Positions 27,030 to 35,672 of a stretch of DNA of 64,000 nucleotides are shown one piece after another; the first letter of the stretch is position 1; each line of letters opens with the position of its first letter. The stretch spans positions 1,612,001 through 1,676,000 of the forward strand of contig CAVYNG010000002.1 of NCBI GenBank assembly GCA_963769905.1, read 5' to 3'. The notes beneath the pieces were generated by a model, which was not told where the DNA came from, ran no database searches, and was given only the letters and a program-made list of their open reading frames with translations. The stretch is from Bog-756 sp963769905 (GTDB lineage: Bacteria; Actinomycetota; Acidimicrobiia; Acidimicrobiales; RAAP-2). The position numbers and the translations under genes are program-made.

Positions 27030-28555
27030 ATCCGTGCCTCGGCGGTCACGCCGAGCCCGCTCGCGACTCCGAGCGTCCGCGCCTCGGTGGCGGAGCGGCT
27101 CCGACCGAGGAGGATCACGAACGGCCTGGTGAAGAAGTAGGTCACGAAGACGTCGAGAATCGTGGAGATTCCGAGGAAGAGCGCGAAGCCCTGCACCGGA
27201 CCGACCGACAGCTCATAGAGGACGACGGCGCCGAGCAGGGAGACCGCGTCGGCTGCCAGGACAGTGCGGAACGCGCTCTGGAACCCCCGGTCGACACTGG
27301 TTCGGACCGTGCGACCAGCTCGCGTCTCGTCTTTCAATCGCTCGAAGTAGACGATGTACGAGTCGACGGTGATGCCGATCGACACGACGACACCGATGAC
27401 GCCGGCCAGGTCGATCGTGATACCCGCGGTCTGGCCCAACAGGGCGATGATCGTCCAGAGCAGCGCACCGGTCAGCGCGAGCCCCGAGATCACCACGAGA
27501 CCGAGGAGCCGGTAGTAAAAGACCATATAGAGCATCACGACGAGCAGCCCCGCCAGGCCGGCGATCAAACCCGCCTGGAGGGAAGCCTTGCCGAGCGTCG
27601 GCGACACCGTCTCGACCGTGAGACGGTCGAGCTTCACCGGTAGCGCGCCATAGGTGAGGTCTGTCGAGAGGTTCTTCGCCTGATCTTCGGTGAAGCTGCC
27701 GCTGACCTGGATCTGTCCGTTGAAGGAGCTCGGGGACTGTTGGGTCGGCTGGGTGATGGGGGCCGAGATGATCTGACCGTCGAGGTCCATACCGATGAGT
27801 GCGTGGAACTGCTGTTGGGCGAGCGTGTCCCACTTCTGGGCACCCGTGCTGTTGAGGCTGATGTTCACTACCCACTGCCCGTTGACCAGCTGGGCGCTCG
27901 CCGATTTGATATCGGTGCCGGTCAGGCCGGCAGGGCCGAGTACACAACGCCCGGCGCAGTTCGTATTGGCCGGTGACGACGGCAGGAGCACTGTGTCGTT
28001 CTTGTTGTCCTGCAGTGAGGACGTCGTCGGGTAGGGCTCGAACTGCGGGTCGGCGGAGATGTTGCCTAGGTTGCTCGTGTAGCCGTTGATGTTCGAGGAA
28101 TCCGGCTTCACCCCGATGTTGGCCGCATTGAGCGCATTCGCAGAAGCACAGGTCGGCAGCGCACCGGTCGTGGGCGCGTGTCCCTTCGGTACCTGATAGG
28201 GCCCTCCGTAGCAAAGGACTGGTCGGAACAGCAGCTGGGCGGTGTTCCCGAGCGTCGCGAGGATCTGTTGCGAGTTCTTCTCACCCGGGATCGAGACCGA
28301 GATCTGGTTGCTCCCCTGGCTGTTCACCGTCGCACCGGTGGTTCCGGCGTTCACCCGGTTGCCGAGGATGGTCACGATGGTGTCGAGCTGCCCGGAGTTG
28401 ACCGGAGCATGCGTCTGGTAGACGACCGAGAGTCCGCCATCGAGGTCGAGGCCGAGCTTCGGAGACCAGCCGGCCGCGAGTACCGCGAAGAGCCCGATGA
28501 GCGCGACGCCGACCACCACCAGCAGGCTCACCCAGAGCGACCGCCGGTTCTTCAT
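27026..28555 (-). CDS. secD: protein translocase subunit SecD
   Basis: SecD of 509 residues. After an N-terminal membrane anchor come the LGLDLDGGLSVVYQT motif, the large periplasmic P1 region (NRVNAGTTGATVNSQGSNQI; FTEDQAKNLSTDLTYGALPV), and the six-span membrane block with VVSIGITVDSYIVYFERLKD and VDRGFQSAFRTVLAADAVSL. The Asp in GITVDSYIVYFER is the conserved transmembrane charged residue. It is 5 bases downstream of yajC and overlaps secF by four bases. Confidence 0.96.
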   Translation of the reverse strand: MKNRRSLWVSLLVVVGVALIGLFAVLAAGWSPKLGLDLDGGLSVVYQTHAPVNSGQLDTIVTILGNRVNAGTTGATVNSQGSNQISVSIPGEKNSQQILATLGNTAQLLFRPVLCYGGPYQVPKGHAPTTGALPTCASANALNAANIGVKPDSSNINGYTSNLGNISADPQFEPYPTTSSLQDNKNDTVLLPSSPANTNCAGRCVLGPAGLTGTDIKSASAQLVNGQWVVNISLNSTGAQKWDTLAQQQFHALIGMDLDGQIISAPITQPTQQSPSSFNGQIQVSGSFTEDQAKNLSTDLTYGALPVKLDRLTVETVSPTLGKASLQAGLIAGLAGLLVVMLYMVFYYRLLGLVVISGLALTGALLWTIIALLGQTAGITIDLAGVIGVVVSIGITVDSYIVYFERLKDETRAGRTVRTSVDRGFQSAFRTVLAADAVSLLGAVVLYELSVGPVQGFALFLGISTILDVFVTYFFTRPFVILLGRSRSATEARTLGVASGLGVTAEARI

Positions 28556-28560
28556 CGACG

Positions 28561-29127
28561 TCAGCCGTTCGGCGGCCCACCGCCGCCCGAGTCGTCGCGT
28601 TGGTCCGAGTTACGCCCACGCCGAGCCCTCCGACTCGAACGCGACTTCGAGGGGTTGCTGGGGCCGTCGAGCTCGGGCGAGTCCGCGCCGTTCGCCGCCT
28701 CCTCGTGGTGGTCGGTGTCGGCAGCGGTCTCGTCGTCTGCGACGGGCTCCTCGTTGCTGACGTGATCGTTGTCGTCGTCGCTGTCCGGGTCGGCCGATTC
28801 GACCGCTGGCTGTTCGAGGCGCCGGAGCACGTATTGACGGAGCACGACGAAGGACGCCCCGACGCTGGTCTCGAGCGTGACACGGTCGCCGTCGATGTCA
28901 ATGACCGAACCGACGATGCCGCCCGCCGTCAGGACCTCGTCACCCACATCGAAGGTGTTGTTCTGCTCGCGGGCCGCCTTCGCCTTGCGCTGCTGGGGCC
29001 GAAGGATCAGGAAGTAGAACGCGACCGCGATGAGGATGAAGAGGTAGAAGATGGCGGAGCTGCTCGAGGAGCTGGACTTCGAGGTCGCGCCTACCAGCCC
29101 GGCAACAAGGGCGGGGACAGCCGTCAT
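28561..29127 (-). CDS. yajC: preprotein translocase accessory subunit YajC
   Basis: YajC associates with SecDF. The protein is 188 residues, about twice the usual length. It has an N-terminal membrane span (YLFILIAVAFYFLI) followed by LRPQQRKAKAAREQN and the conserved VGDEVLTAGGIVGSVIDID. From about residue 105 there is an unusual tail: an acidic Asp/Glu/Ser stretch (SADPDSDDDNDHVSNEEP and beyond) ending in a basic Arg/Ser/Gly part. It lies between tgt (44-base gap) and secD (5-base gap). Confidence 0.93.
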   Translation of the reverse strand: MTAVPALVAGLVGATSKSSSSSSSAIFYLFILIAVAFYFLILRPQQRKAKAAREQNNTFDVGDEVLTAGGIVGSVIDIDGDRVTLETSVGASFVVLRQYVLRRLEQPAVESADPDSDDDNDHVSNEEPVADDETAADTDHHEEAANGADSPELDGPSNPSKSRSSRRARRGRNSDQRDDSGGGGPPNG

Positions 29128-29171
29128 CGTGGATCGAAGAAGGGGGAATCAATGGGCACAGCGGCCCGACT

Positions 29172-30317
29172 CTATCCCAGCCTTGCCGCCCCAGGCCGCC
29201 GCCCCCGCTCCGACCAGACCTCTGCGATCCGACTCCGGAGGGACTCGAAGGTTCCCTCGGCGATCGCGGTGCGGACCTCGTCCATCAGTCCGGACACGAA
29301 CGAGAGATTGTGGATGCTGAGCAGGCGCCACGCGGTCGGCTCCCCCACCGACAACAGATGACGCAGGAAGCCGCGTGACCAGCGCGCACACGTCGAGCAG
29401 GGACACGACGCATCGAGCGGCTCGGGATCCTCCAGATGGACGGCGTTCCGCAAGTTGAGCCGACCGGCGGTCGTCAGCATCGAACCATGCCGGGCCATGC
29501 GGGTCGGAGCCACGCAGTCGAACTGGTCGATCCCGAGCGCGACGGCCTCGAGGAGCCCGACGGGGTCCCCCACGCCCATCAGATATCGGGGCCGCTGCGC
29601 GGGTAGGTGCTCGACCGTGGCGGCGATGGTCTCGAGCATCTCCGCCCGAGGCTCGCCGACCGAGAGGCCGCCGATGCCGTAGCCGTCGAAGCCGATCTCC
29701 ACGGTGCGCTCCGCGCTCTCGGCCCGGAGCGGGAGGTCCGTACCACCTTGCACGATGCCGAAGATCGCCTGGCCCTCCGGCCGAGCGGCGATGCGACGGT
29801 GATGATGGCGTGCTCGCTTCGCCCAGGCCGCCGTCCGTTCCACCGCCTCGCGCAGGACGGCTCGTTCGGCAGGCAAGGTCGCGCAGACGTCGAGCACCAT
29901 CTGGATGTCCGCCCCGAGCAGTCCCTGCACCTCGACCGCCGACTCGGGGGTGACTCGCACCGAGCTCCCGTCGTAGACGGAGGAGAAAGTCACCCCGTCG
30001 TCGTCGACCTTCGGACGAAGCGAGTGCACCTGGTAACCGCCCGAATCGGTGAGGAGGTGGCCTCCCCACCCCGCGAAGCGATGCAAGCCCCCGAGGCGGG
30101 CGACCACATCCGCGCCAGGGCGCAACATGAGGTGGTACGCATTGGCAAGGGTCACCTCGAACCCGAGCGCTTCAAGATCGGAGCTGTCGAGGGCCTTGAC
30201 CGTCCCCCGTGTGCCAACGGGCATGAAGGCCGGGACTGCGTACGAACCACGGGCAGTCCGCACGACGCCGGTCCGTGCACACCCGTCCGTCGCCCCGACT
30301 TCGACCTCGACCGTCAT
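29172..30317 (-). CDS. tgt: tRNA-guanine transglycosylase (queuosine pathway)
   Basis: Tgt swaps guanine-34 of GUN-anticodon tRNAs for preQ1. The 381-residue protein shows LLTDSGGYQVHSL with the first catalytic Asp, GIVQGGTDLPLR, GGLSVGEPRAEM, the second catalytic Asp in ALGIDQFDCVAPTRMARHG, and the zinc site CPCSTCARW followed by a His ligand. The ATG at 30317 overlaps the queA stop (ATGA) and has GGAGGG upstream. queA-tgt-yajC-secDF is a familiar arrangement in bacteria generally but differs from mycobacteria, which lack queuosine genes. Confidence 0.95.
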   Translation of the reverse strand: MTVEVEVGATDGCARTGVVRTARGSYAVPAFMPVGTRGTVKALDSSDLEALGFEVTLANAYHLMLRPGADVVARLGGLHRFAGWGGHLLTDSGGYQVHSLRPKVDDDGVTFSSVYDGSSVRVTPESAVEVQGLLGADIQMVLDVCATLPAERAVLREAVERTAAWAKRARHHHRRIAARPEGQAIFGIVQGGTDLPLRAESAERTVEIGFDGYGIGGLSVGEPRAEMLETIAATVEHLPAQRPRYLMGVGDPVGLLEAVALGIDQFDCVAPTRMARHGSMLTTAGRLNLRNAVHLEDPEPLDASCPCSTCARWSRGFLRHLLSVGEPTAWRLLSIHNLSFVSGLMDEVRTAIAEGTFESLRSRIAEVWSERGRRPGAARLG

Positions 30318-31414
30318 CCTGACCCTCCTGACCATCGGAGCCGACGCTTGACGACCATCGCGTCCCCGAAGGAGAGAAAGCGGTACCCCTCGGCGAGCGC
30401 CGTCGAGTAGAGCTCGCGCCACACCGACCCCGCGAAGGAGTCGACCAAGACCAGCAGGCTCGACCGCGGCAGATGGAAGTTGGTCACCACCACGTCCACG
30501 AGTCGGAACGGGTAGTCGCCGCGGATGTAGAGGTCGGTTCTTCCCGCGAGGACCCCGGTTGCGGCTGCTGCTTCGAGGGCGCGGACCGAGGTGGTGCCCA
30601 CGGCGACCACCCGTTCGGCGGCTTCGCAGGCCGCCATCGTCTCTTCGGACACCGAGTAGCGCTCGGAGTGCATGGCGTGACCCTCCACGGTCGCCGCAGT
30701 GATCGGTCGGAAGGTGTCGATCCCGATGGCCAGATCGACCCGGAGGATCTCCGCGCCCGCCGTCCGGCACGCCTCGAGCAGCTCCGGGGTGAAGTGGAGA
30801 CCGGCTGTCGGCGCTGCGCTCGAGCGCGCGCCGGCCGCTCGCGGTGCGGCGTAGACGGTCTGATAGCGAGCCGGGTCCTCCAGATGACCGTGGAAGTACG
30901 GAGGCAGGGGCACCTTGCCGGCGCGGTCGATCACCGAGGGGTCGAGGAGCCGGACCAGACGTCGCCCGTCGGCGTTGGTCGAGCCGACTTCGGCCACCGC
31001 ACGGGAACGATCCTCTTCGAAGAGCAGGGTCCCCGGCGGGAGACGCCGCCCGGGCCGGGCGAGTGCCTCCCAGCAGGTTCCGTCCGTGCCGCTCGGTTCG
31101 AGTAGGAGGACCTCCGCTCGCCCTCCCGTTGCCTTCCGAAGATGCAATCTCGCCGCGAGGACCGACGTCTCGTTGACCACGAGGACATCTCCGGACCTGA
31201 GCAGGGCCGGAAGGCCAGCCATGGTGGAGTGCGAAACGGCTCCGTCGGAGGTGAGTCCCGGGCCGACGAGCAAACGGGCCGCGCTCCTCGGCTCGATCGG
31301 CTCCTGGGCGATGGCCGCGTCCGGCAGGCCGTAGTCGTACGCCGAGGTCAGCAGGCTCTCGGTGACCAGGGCCTCCTCGAGGCGGCTTCGAACGAGCGGC
31401 GTGGACTGTCGCAC
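30314..31414 (-). CDS. queA: S-adenosylmethionine:tRNA ribosyltransferase-isomerase QueA
   Basis: QueA converts preQ1-tRNA to epoxyqueuosine-tRNA, the step after Tgt. Motifs include YDYGLPDAAIAQEPIEPRSA, VLVVNETSVLAARLHL, YAAPRAAGARSSAAPTAGLH and FHLPRSSLLVLVDSFAGS. The start is uncertain. Conserved sequence begins near 31350. GTG 31414 is the nearest usual start but has no ribosome site; ATG 31534, inside the operator-like array, would add a 56-residue unconserved leader. The usual length of about 350 residues favours the shorter form. Confidence 0.9.
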   Translation of the reverse strand: MRQSTPLVRSRLEEALVTESLLTSAYDYGLPDAAIAQEPIEPRSAARLLVGPGLTSDGAVSHSTMAGLPALLRSGDVLVVNETSVLAARLHLRKATGGRAEVLLLEPSGTDGTCWEALARPGRRLPPGTLLFEEDRSRAVAEVGSTNADGRRLVRLLDPSVIDRAGKVPLPPYFHGHLEDPARYQTVYAAPRAAGARSSAAPTAGLHFTPELLEACRTAGAEILRVDLAIGIDTFRPITAATVEGHAMHSERYSVSEETMAACEAAERVVAVGTTSVRALEAAAATGVLAGRTDLYIRGDYPFRLVDVVVTNFHLPRSSLLVLVDSFAGSVWRELYSTALAEGYRFLSFGDAMVVKRRLRWSGGSG

Positions 31415-31529
31415 TGGTTCATGGTGGCAGAGGGCCGCCTCCTCGCGAACCGCTCTCCCTGGGGCTGAGGGGAGGAGGGCGGGCCCGAGGGGGTCCGGCA
31501 AGACCCCGGTGAATAGCTTTCCGGGCGGA

Positions 31530-31585
31530 TACATCAGATGATGTATAGTTACATCACATTACATCATGTTACATCATGTGATGTA
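31530..31585. promoter_or_regulatory. AT-rich array of six phased TACATCA/TGATGTA half-sites upstream of queA
   Basis: Six 7-base half-sites occur at 31530 (TACATCA), 31539 (TGATGTA, inverted), 31550, 31560 and 31570 (TACATCA), and 31579 (inverted). Successive spacings are 9, 11, 10, 10 and 9 bases, that is, about one helical turn each, so all face one side of the helix. The outer pairs form two 16-base palindromes flanking two further direct copies. The tract is strikingly AT-rich in GC-rich surroundings. On the minus strand it contains TATACA (31547-31542), a possible -10 for queA. I do not know the cognate regulator. Confidence 0.75.
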
Positions 31586-31693
31586 TCGACCGCCAGAGTG
31601 GTCTCCACGACAGGGCGGTCGAGACTGCTCGCCACGCAAGTGGCGCTGACGGCGAATCGTGACAGGGTCACCGAACCGCCGAGTCGGTCAGGC

Positions 31694-32557
31694 TCACCGG
31701 TCGGCTCCCCAAGTGACGGCCAACTTGCGGGCCCACTCCGGTACGGCGGCCGGCTCGTTCGGTGGAGATGCGACCAGCACCACCTCGGTCACGCCCAGCT
31801 CTGCCAATCCCTCGACGTGTTCCGGAAGCCCGTCCCGGAGCGCGACTGCGATCTCGAGCTCGTCCGCATCGCGGTCCTCGACGCGACAGAGCTCGACGAG
31901 CCGATCGATCCTCTCCCCGACCTCCTGCCTCGGCAGGTTGAATCCGTACCAGCCGTCTCCGTAGCTCGCCACCCGTCGCAGCGCGGCGTCACTGTTGCCG
32001 CCCAGCATGATCGGGATCCGGCCGGCCAGTGGCTTCGGGTGGCTTCGGACCTGCTCGAAGCGAACGAACTCGCCGGCGTAGGACGCCACCTCCTCGCGCC
32101 ACAAGGTCCGGAGCGCCTCGACGTACTCGCGTGTCCGGCGCGCCCTCCCGTTGAAAGGGATCCCGAGCGCCTCGAACTCCGCAGTCGACCACCCGATGCC
32201 CACACCGAGCCGGAACCGCCCCTTCGAGAGCACGTCCAGGCTCGCCGCCTGCTTTGCCACGACAAGCGGCTGGTGCTCCGGCAGAAGGAGGATGCCCGTC
32301 GCCACCGTGATGCGGCTCGTCACCGCTGCCGCGTAGGTCAGCGTGACGAATGGGTCGAGCCAGTCGCTGTCGGCTGGTACTGCGATGCGACCGTCGGGTG
32401 CATAGGGATAGGGCGCATCCGGCCCTTCGACCATGACGACGTGCTCCCCCGACCACAGTGTGGAGAATCCGGACTCCTCGGCGGCACCGGCGACGGCGGC
32501 GATGACGTCGGGAGCGGCACCGGGTCCGATGCCGAGGGCATGGAGTCCGAACCGCAC
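31694..32557 (-). CDS. LLM class F420-dependent oxidoreductase
   Basis: A 287-residue luciferase-like protein of the probable F420-dependent subgroup: it starts MRFGLHALGIGPGA and continues AAEESGFSTLWSGEHVVMVE, TSRITVATGILLLPEHQPLV, GRFRLGVGIGWSTAEFEALG and IMLGGNSDAALRRVASYGDG. The substrate is unknown. F420 rather than FMN is inferred from the subgroup and from the F420:NADP reductase gene in this window. It lies 71 bases downstream of ruvB, and the operator-like array begins about 108 bases beyond its stop. Confidence 0.88.
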   Translation of the reverse strand: MRFGLHALGIGPGAAPDVIAAVAGAAEESGFSTLWSGEHVVMVEGPDAPYPYAPDGRIAVPADSDWLDPFVTLTYAAAVTSRITVATGILLLPEHQPLVVAKQAASLDVLSKGRFRLGVGIGWSTAEFEALGIPFNGRARRTREYVEALRTLWREEVASYAGEFVRFEQVRSHPKPLAGRIPIMLGGNSDAALRRVASYGDGWYGFNLPRQEVGERIDRLVELCRVEDRDADELEIAVALRDGLPEHVEGLAELGVTEVVLVASPPNEPAAVPEWARKLAVTWGADR

Positions 32558-32628
32558 GAGGTCATGATCGCACGATGGACGAACTCAGCCCCGGTGCGCT
32601 CGCCTCCAGGTCCGCACGCCGCGCGATC

Positions 32629-33709
32629 TCAGAGCAAGGTCGGTTCGACTGGGGGCAGACCGAGGTGGGTCCACGCCCGTGGGCCCGCGACCCGACCCCG
32701 AGTCGTCCGTTGGAGGAGACCCTGCTGGAGAAGGTAGGGCTCGTAGGCGTCCTCGATGGTGTCGGGTTCCTCCCCCACACACTGCGCGAGCGTCGTCAAG
32801 CCAACAGGTCGGCCTGCGAAACGGTGGCAGAGCACCTCGAGGATCGAGCGGTCGACCTTGTCGAGACCGAGTTCGTCGACCCCGAAGACCTCGAGACCGT
32901 CCACTGCCGAGTCGCCGGTGATCCTCCCCTCGGCCCGCACCTCGACGAAGTCACGAACGCGCCGGAGAAGGCGGTTGGCGACGCGCGGCGTGCCTCGCGC
33001 GGGCGGCGATCGCCTTCGCTCCTTCGTCATCGATCGGTACCCCGAGGATGTTTGCCGAACGCATGACGATCGACTGCAATTCGTCGACCCGGTACAGATC
33101 GAGTCGTCCGACGAATCCGAAGCGGTCGCGGAGCGGCCCAGATACCAGGCCGGTCCGGGTGGTCGCGCCGACCAAGCTGAACCGGGGCAGATCGAGTCGG
33201 ATGCTTCTGGCGGTCGGGCCTTTGCCGATGAGGATGTCGATCTTGAAGTCCTCCATCGCGGGATAGAGGATCTCTTCGACCGATCGGTGCAGGCGATGGA
33301 TCTCGTCGATGAACAGGACGTCGCCTTCTTGCAAGTCGGTGAGAAGAGCCGCGAGGTCGCCGGTCCTCACCAGAACGGGTCCCGCGGTCACGCGCATTCC
33401 CACGCCCATCTCGCCGGCGACGATGCCCGCGAGCGATGTCTTGCCGAGTCCCGGCGGTCCCGCGAACAGCAGGTGGTCGACCGGTTGGCGCCGGCGAAGC
33501 GCGGCCTCGATCACGATGCGGAGGTGCTCGGTGAGCTGCGCTTGACCAACGAACTCGCCGAGCGTACGCGGCCGGAGACCCGCCTCTTCGACCTCGTCCG
33601 TCGGTCCCGCCGCCGGATCGATCGCACGTGGCACCGGTAGATCCTTCTCGCCGTGCTCGTCGCCGTCGCCCGGAACGGCCACCACTTCTCGACGGGTCGG
33701 TACGCTCAT
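32629..33709 (-). CDS. ruvB: Holliday junction helicase RuvB, one frameshift
   Basis: RuvB is the hexameric motor of branch migration. The 5' part (33709 to about 33005) has LRPRTLGEFVGQAQLTEHLR, Walker A FAGPPGLGKTSLAG, Walker B VLFIDEIHRLHRSVEE and the sensor GATTRTGLVSGPLRDRFGF. After DDEGAKAIAARAR the frame is lost, and conserved sequence resumes one frame over with RGTPRVANRLLRRVRDF, then LTTLAQCVGEEPDTIEDAYE and QGLLQRTTRGRVA. Two lost bases in the CGCGCG stretch near 33000, or one gained, would explain it. The ATG overlaps the ruvA stop (ATGA). Confidence 0.93.
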
Positions 33710-34299
33710 CGCGAGCGGGCCAACTCGCGCAGCGCGGATCGGACCATCTCTTCGACGGGTGCATCCTCCTCGACCGACTCGAGGGCGCCACTGATCTCCT
33801 CAGGACCGTAACCGAGCTCTACGAGCGCCGCTCTCACTTCTGTTCGCGGTGAAGACCCACCGGTCGCGGGTACGAACTCCTCGCCGAGGGTGGGCAGATC
33901 GAGCCGAGCCTTGAGCTCGAGGAGGAGCCTCGCCGCAGTCTTCTTCCCGACGCCGGGGACAAGGCAGAGAGTGGACACGTCATCCTCGAGCACTGCGGTC
34001 GAGAGAGCTGCCGGCGACAGCGCCGACAGGATGGAGAGCGCGAGCGTCGGACCGACGCCGTGCGCTCCGATCAGGGCTTCGAAGCAGCGGCGCTCGTCTG
34101 CATGCGCGAACCCGTAGAGCACGATGGCGTCGTCACGTACGTGCGTGTGGACGTGGAGGAACACCTCGCTGCCGAGCGCGCCGAGCGCTGCCACCTGCGT
34201 CGGCGGAACAGAGACCCGATACCCGACGCCCCCTACCTCGACGATCGCCTCGGCCGGTGAAGGCCGGTCGAGCAAACAGCCGCGCAACGAGCCGATCAC
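33706..34299 (-). CDS. ruvA: Holliday junction DNA helicase subunit RuvA
   Basis: RuvA (197 residues) binds four-way junctions and loads RuvB. It starts IGSLRGCLLDRPSPAEAIVE, with the OB-fold motif VEVGGVGYRVSVPP, then the helix-hairpin-helix motifs (ALIGAHGVGPTLALSILSAL; LCLVPGVGKKTAARLLLELK) and a C-terminal UBA-like domain (RAALVELGYGPEEISGALES). GTG 34299 overlaps the ruvC stop (GTGA), which fixes the start. The stop overlaps the ruvB ATG. Confidence 0.95.
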   Translation of the reverse strand: MIGSLRGCLLDRPSPAEAIVEVGGVGYRVSVPPTQVAALGALGSEVFLHVHTHVRDDAIVLYGFAHADERRCFEALIGAHGVGPTLALSILSALSPAALSTAVLEDDVSTLCLVPGVGKKTAARLLLELKARLDLPTLGEEFVPATGGSSPRTEVRAALVELGYGPEEISGALESVEEDAPVEEMVRSALRELARSR

Positions 34300-34847
34300 C
34301 GGCGGGTCCCCGTCGCCCCTGTCGCCCCCGCCCCGATCGCCCCGGTCGCAGCGGCGACCGCCCGCCGCAGGGGCTCGGTCGTGAGGTGGCATGCCGCGAG
34401 CGCCAGTGCATCGGCCACGTCGGCGGGTCGCGGGGGCTCGTCCATGCCGAGCACCGCCGCCACCATCCGCTGGACTTGTTCCTTCGTCGCGCCGCCGTAG
34501 CCCACGAGCGCCTCTTTCACCTCGTTCGAGGTGTACTGCGCCACCCCACAGCCCGCACGTCCCGCGGCCACCAGTGCCACGCCGGCGGCCTGACCGGTCG
34601 CCATTGCAGTGCTTGCGTTCACCTGGAAGAAGACCCGTTCGATGACGACCGTTCTCGGGTGGTACTCCTCGACCAGCGCTTCCAACTCGTCGGCCAGGCG
34701 GGCCAGTCGCTCGGGCAAGGGGACCGACGGTGCGGTCGAGACCACCCCCCCGGCCACTGCCTGCAGGGCACCCCCGTTCCCCTGGCGCCGCGTGACGATC
34801 CCGTAACCGCAGCGGGAGAGGCCCGGATCGATCCCCATGACGAACAC
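34296..34847 (-). CDS. ruvC: Holliday junction endonuclease RuvC
   Basis: RuvC (183 residues) resolves junctions. The catalytic acidic residues sit in FVMGIDPGLSRCGYGIV, VVIERVFFQVNASTAM and PRPADVADALALAACH. The C-terminus is Gly/Ala/Thr-rich. It is 72 bases downstream of yebC and begins the ruvC-ruvA-ruvB unit, in which all three genes overlap by four bases. Confidence 0.95.
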   Translation of the reverse strand: MFVMGIDPGLSRCGYGIVTRRQGNGGALQAVAGGVVSTAPSVPLPERLARLADELEALVEEYHPRTVVIERVFFQVNASTAMATGQAAGVALVAAGRAGCGVAQYTSNEVKEALVGYGGATKEQVQRMVAAVLGMDEPPRPADVADALALAACHLTTEPLRRAVAAATGAIGAGATGATGTRR

Positions 34848-34919
34848 CCGTTCGATGCTAACCGGCCACCCGAGCCGGAACGGTGATACCTGGGGGCCGG
34901 AGATCTCCAGGTGAGAAGC

Positions 34920-35669
34920 TCAGCCTTCGTAGGCCGCCATCACCGCGTCGGGGATGTCGAAGTTCGAGAAGACGTTCTGTACGTCGTCGTGCTCCTCGAG
35001 CGCATCGATGAGGCGGAGCACCTTTTTCGCCTCGGCCTCGGAAGTCACTTCCACCACTGAGGTGGGCACCATCGAGAGCTCGGCGGCGCCGGGCTCGAGC
35101 CCGGCGTTCTCGAGCGCGGTCCGGACCCCCACCAGGTCGGCCGGGTCGGTGGTGACCAACCACCGCTCTCCTTCGTCGGTCAGATCCTCGGCGCCCGCCT
35201 CCATCGCGACTTCCATGACCCGGTCCTCGTCAAAGGTGTGGGGAACCGGGATCACGCCTTTGCGTTCGAACTGCCAGCCGACCGCTCCCGGTTCGGCCAT
35301 GGTCCCGCCGTTGCGGGAGAACGTGTTGCGGATCTCTGCACCAGTGCGGTTGCGGTTGTCGGAGAGGCACTCGACGATCACGGCCACGCCACCCGGTGCG
35401 TATCCCTCGTACGAGATCGACTCGTACCGGACCCCCTCGAGCTCACCCGATCCGCGCTTGACCGCTCGCTCGATGGTGTCGATCGGGACCGAGGCGTCGC
35501 GGGCTTTCTGGTACATGGTGCGGAGCGTCGCGTTGGACGTCAGGTCGCTTCCACCGTCGCGCGCCGCGACTTCGATCTGCCGGATGATCTTCGCGAAGAC
35601 CTTCGCCCGCGCCGCGTCCTGTGCGCCCTTGCGGTACTTGGTCGTCGCCCATTTGGAGTGTCCCGACAT
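34920..35669 (-). CDS. yebC: YebC/PmpR family transcriptional regulator or translation factor
   Basis: A 249-residue member of the YebC family, with the N-terminal signature MSGHSKWATTKYRKGAQD, followed by FAKIIRQIEVAARDGG, SYEGYAPGGVAVIVECLSDN and RNTFSRNGGTMAEPGAVGWQF. It is described as a DNA-binding regulator and, more recently, as a factor easing ribosome stalling. It begins 3 bases after the pdxT stop and precedes ruvC, the conserved actinobacterial order. Confidence 0.95.
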   Translation of the reverse strand: MSGHSKWATTKYRKGAQDAARAKVFAKIIRQIEVAARDGGSDLTSNATLRTMYQKARDASVPIDTIERAVKRGSGELEGVRYESISYEGYAPGGVAVIVECLSDNRNRTGAEIRNTFSRNGGTMAEPGAVGWQFERKGVIPVPHTFDEDRVMEVAMEAGAEDLTDEGERWLVTTDPADLVGVRTALENAGLEPGAAELSMVPTSVVEVTSEAEAKKVLRLIDALEEHDDVQNVFSNFDIPDAVMAAYEG

Positions 35670-35672
35670 CGC

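Noticed and set aside
31415..31529. Longer QueA starting at ATG 31534
   Set aside because: It would add 56 unconserved residues and its start codon would sit inside the operator half-site. It is not excluded if a leaderless transcript begins there.
31530..31585. Plasmid-type iterons, an attachment site or a CRISPR leader
   Set aside because: No rep, integrase or cas gene is near, half-sites are only 7 bases, and the position just upstream of a promoter fits an operator better.
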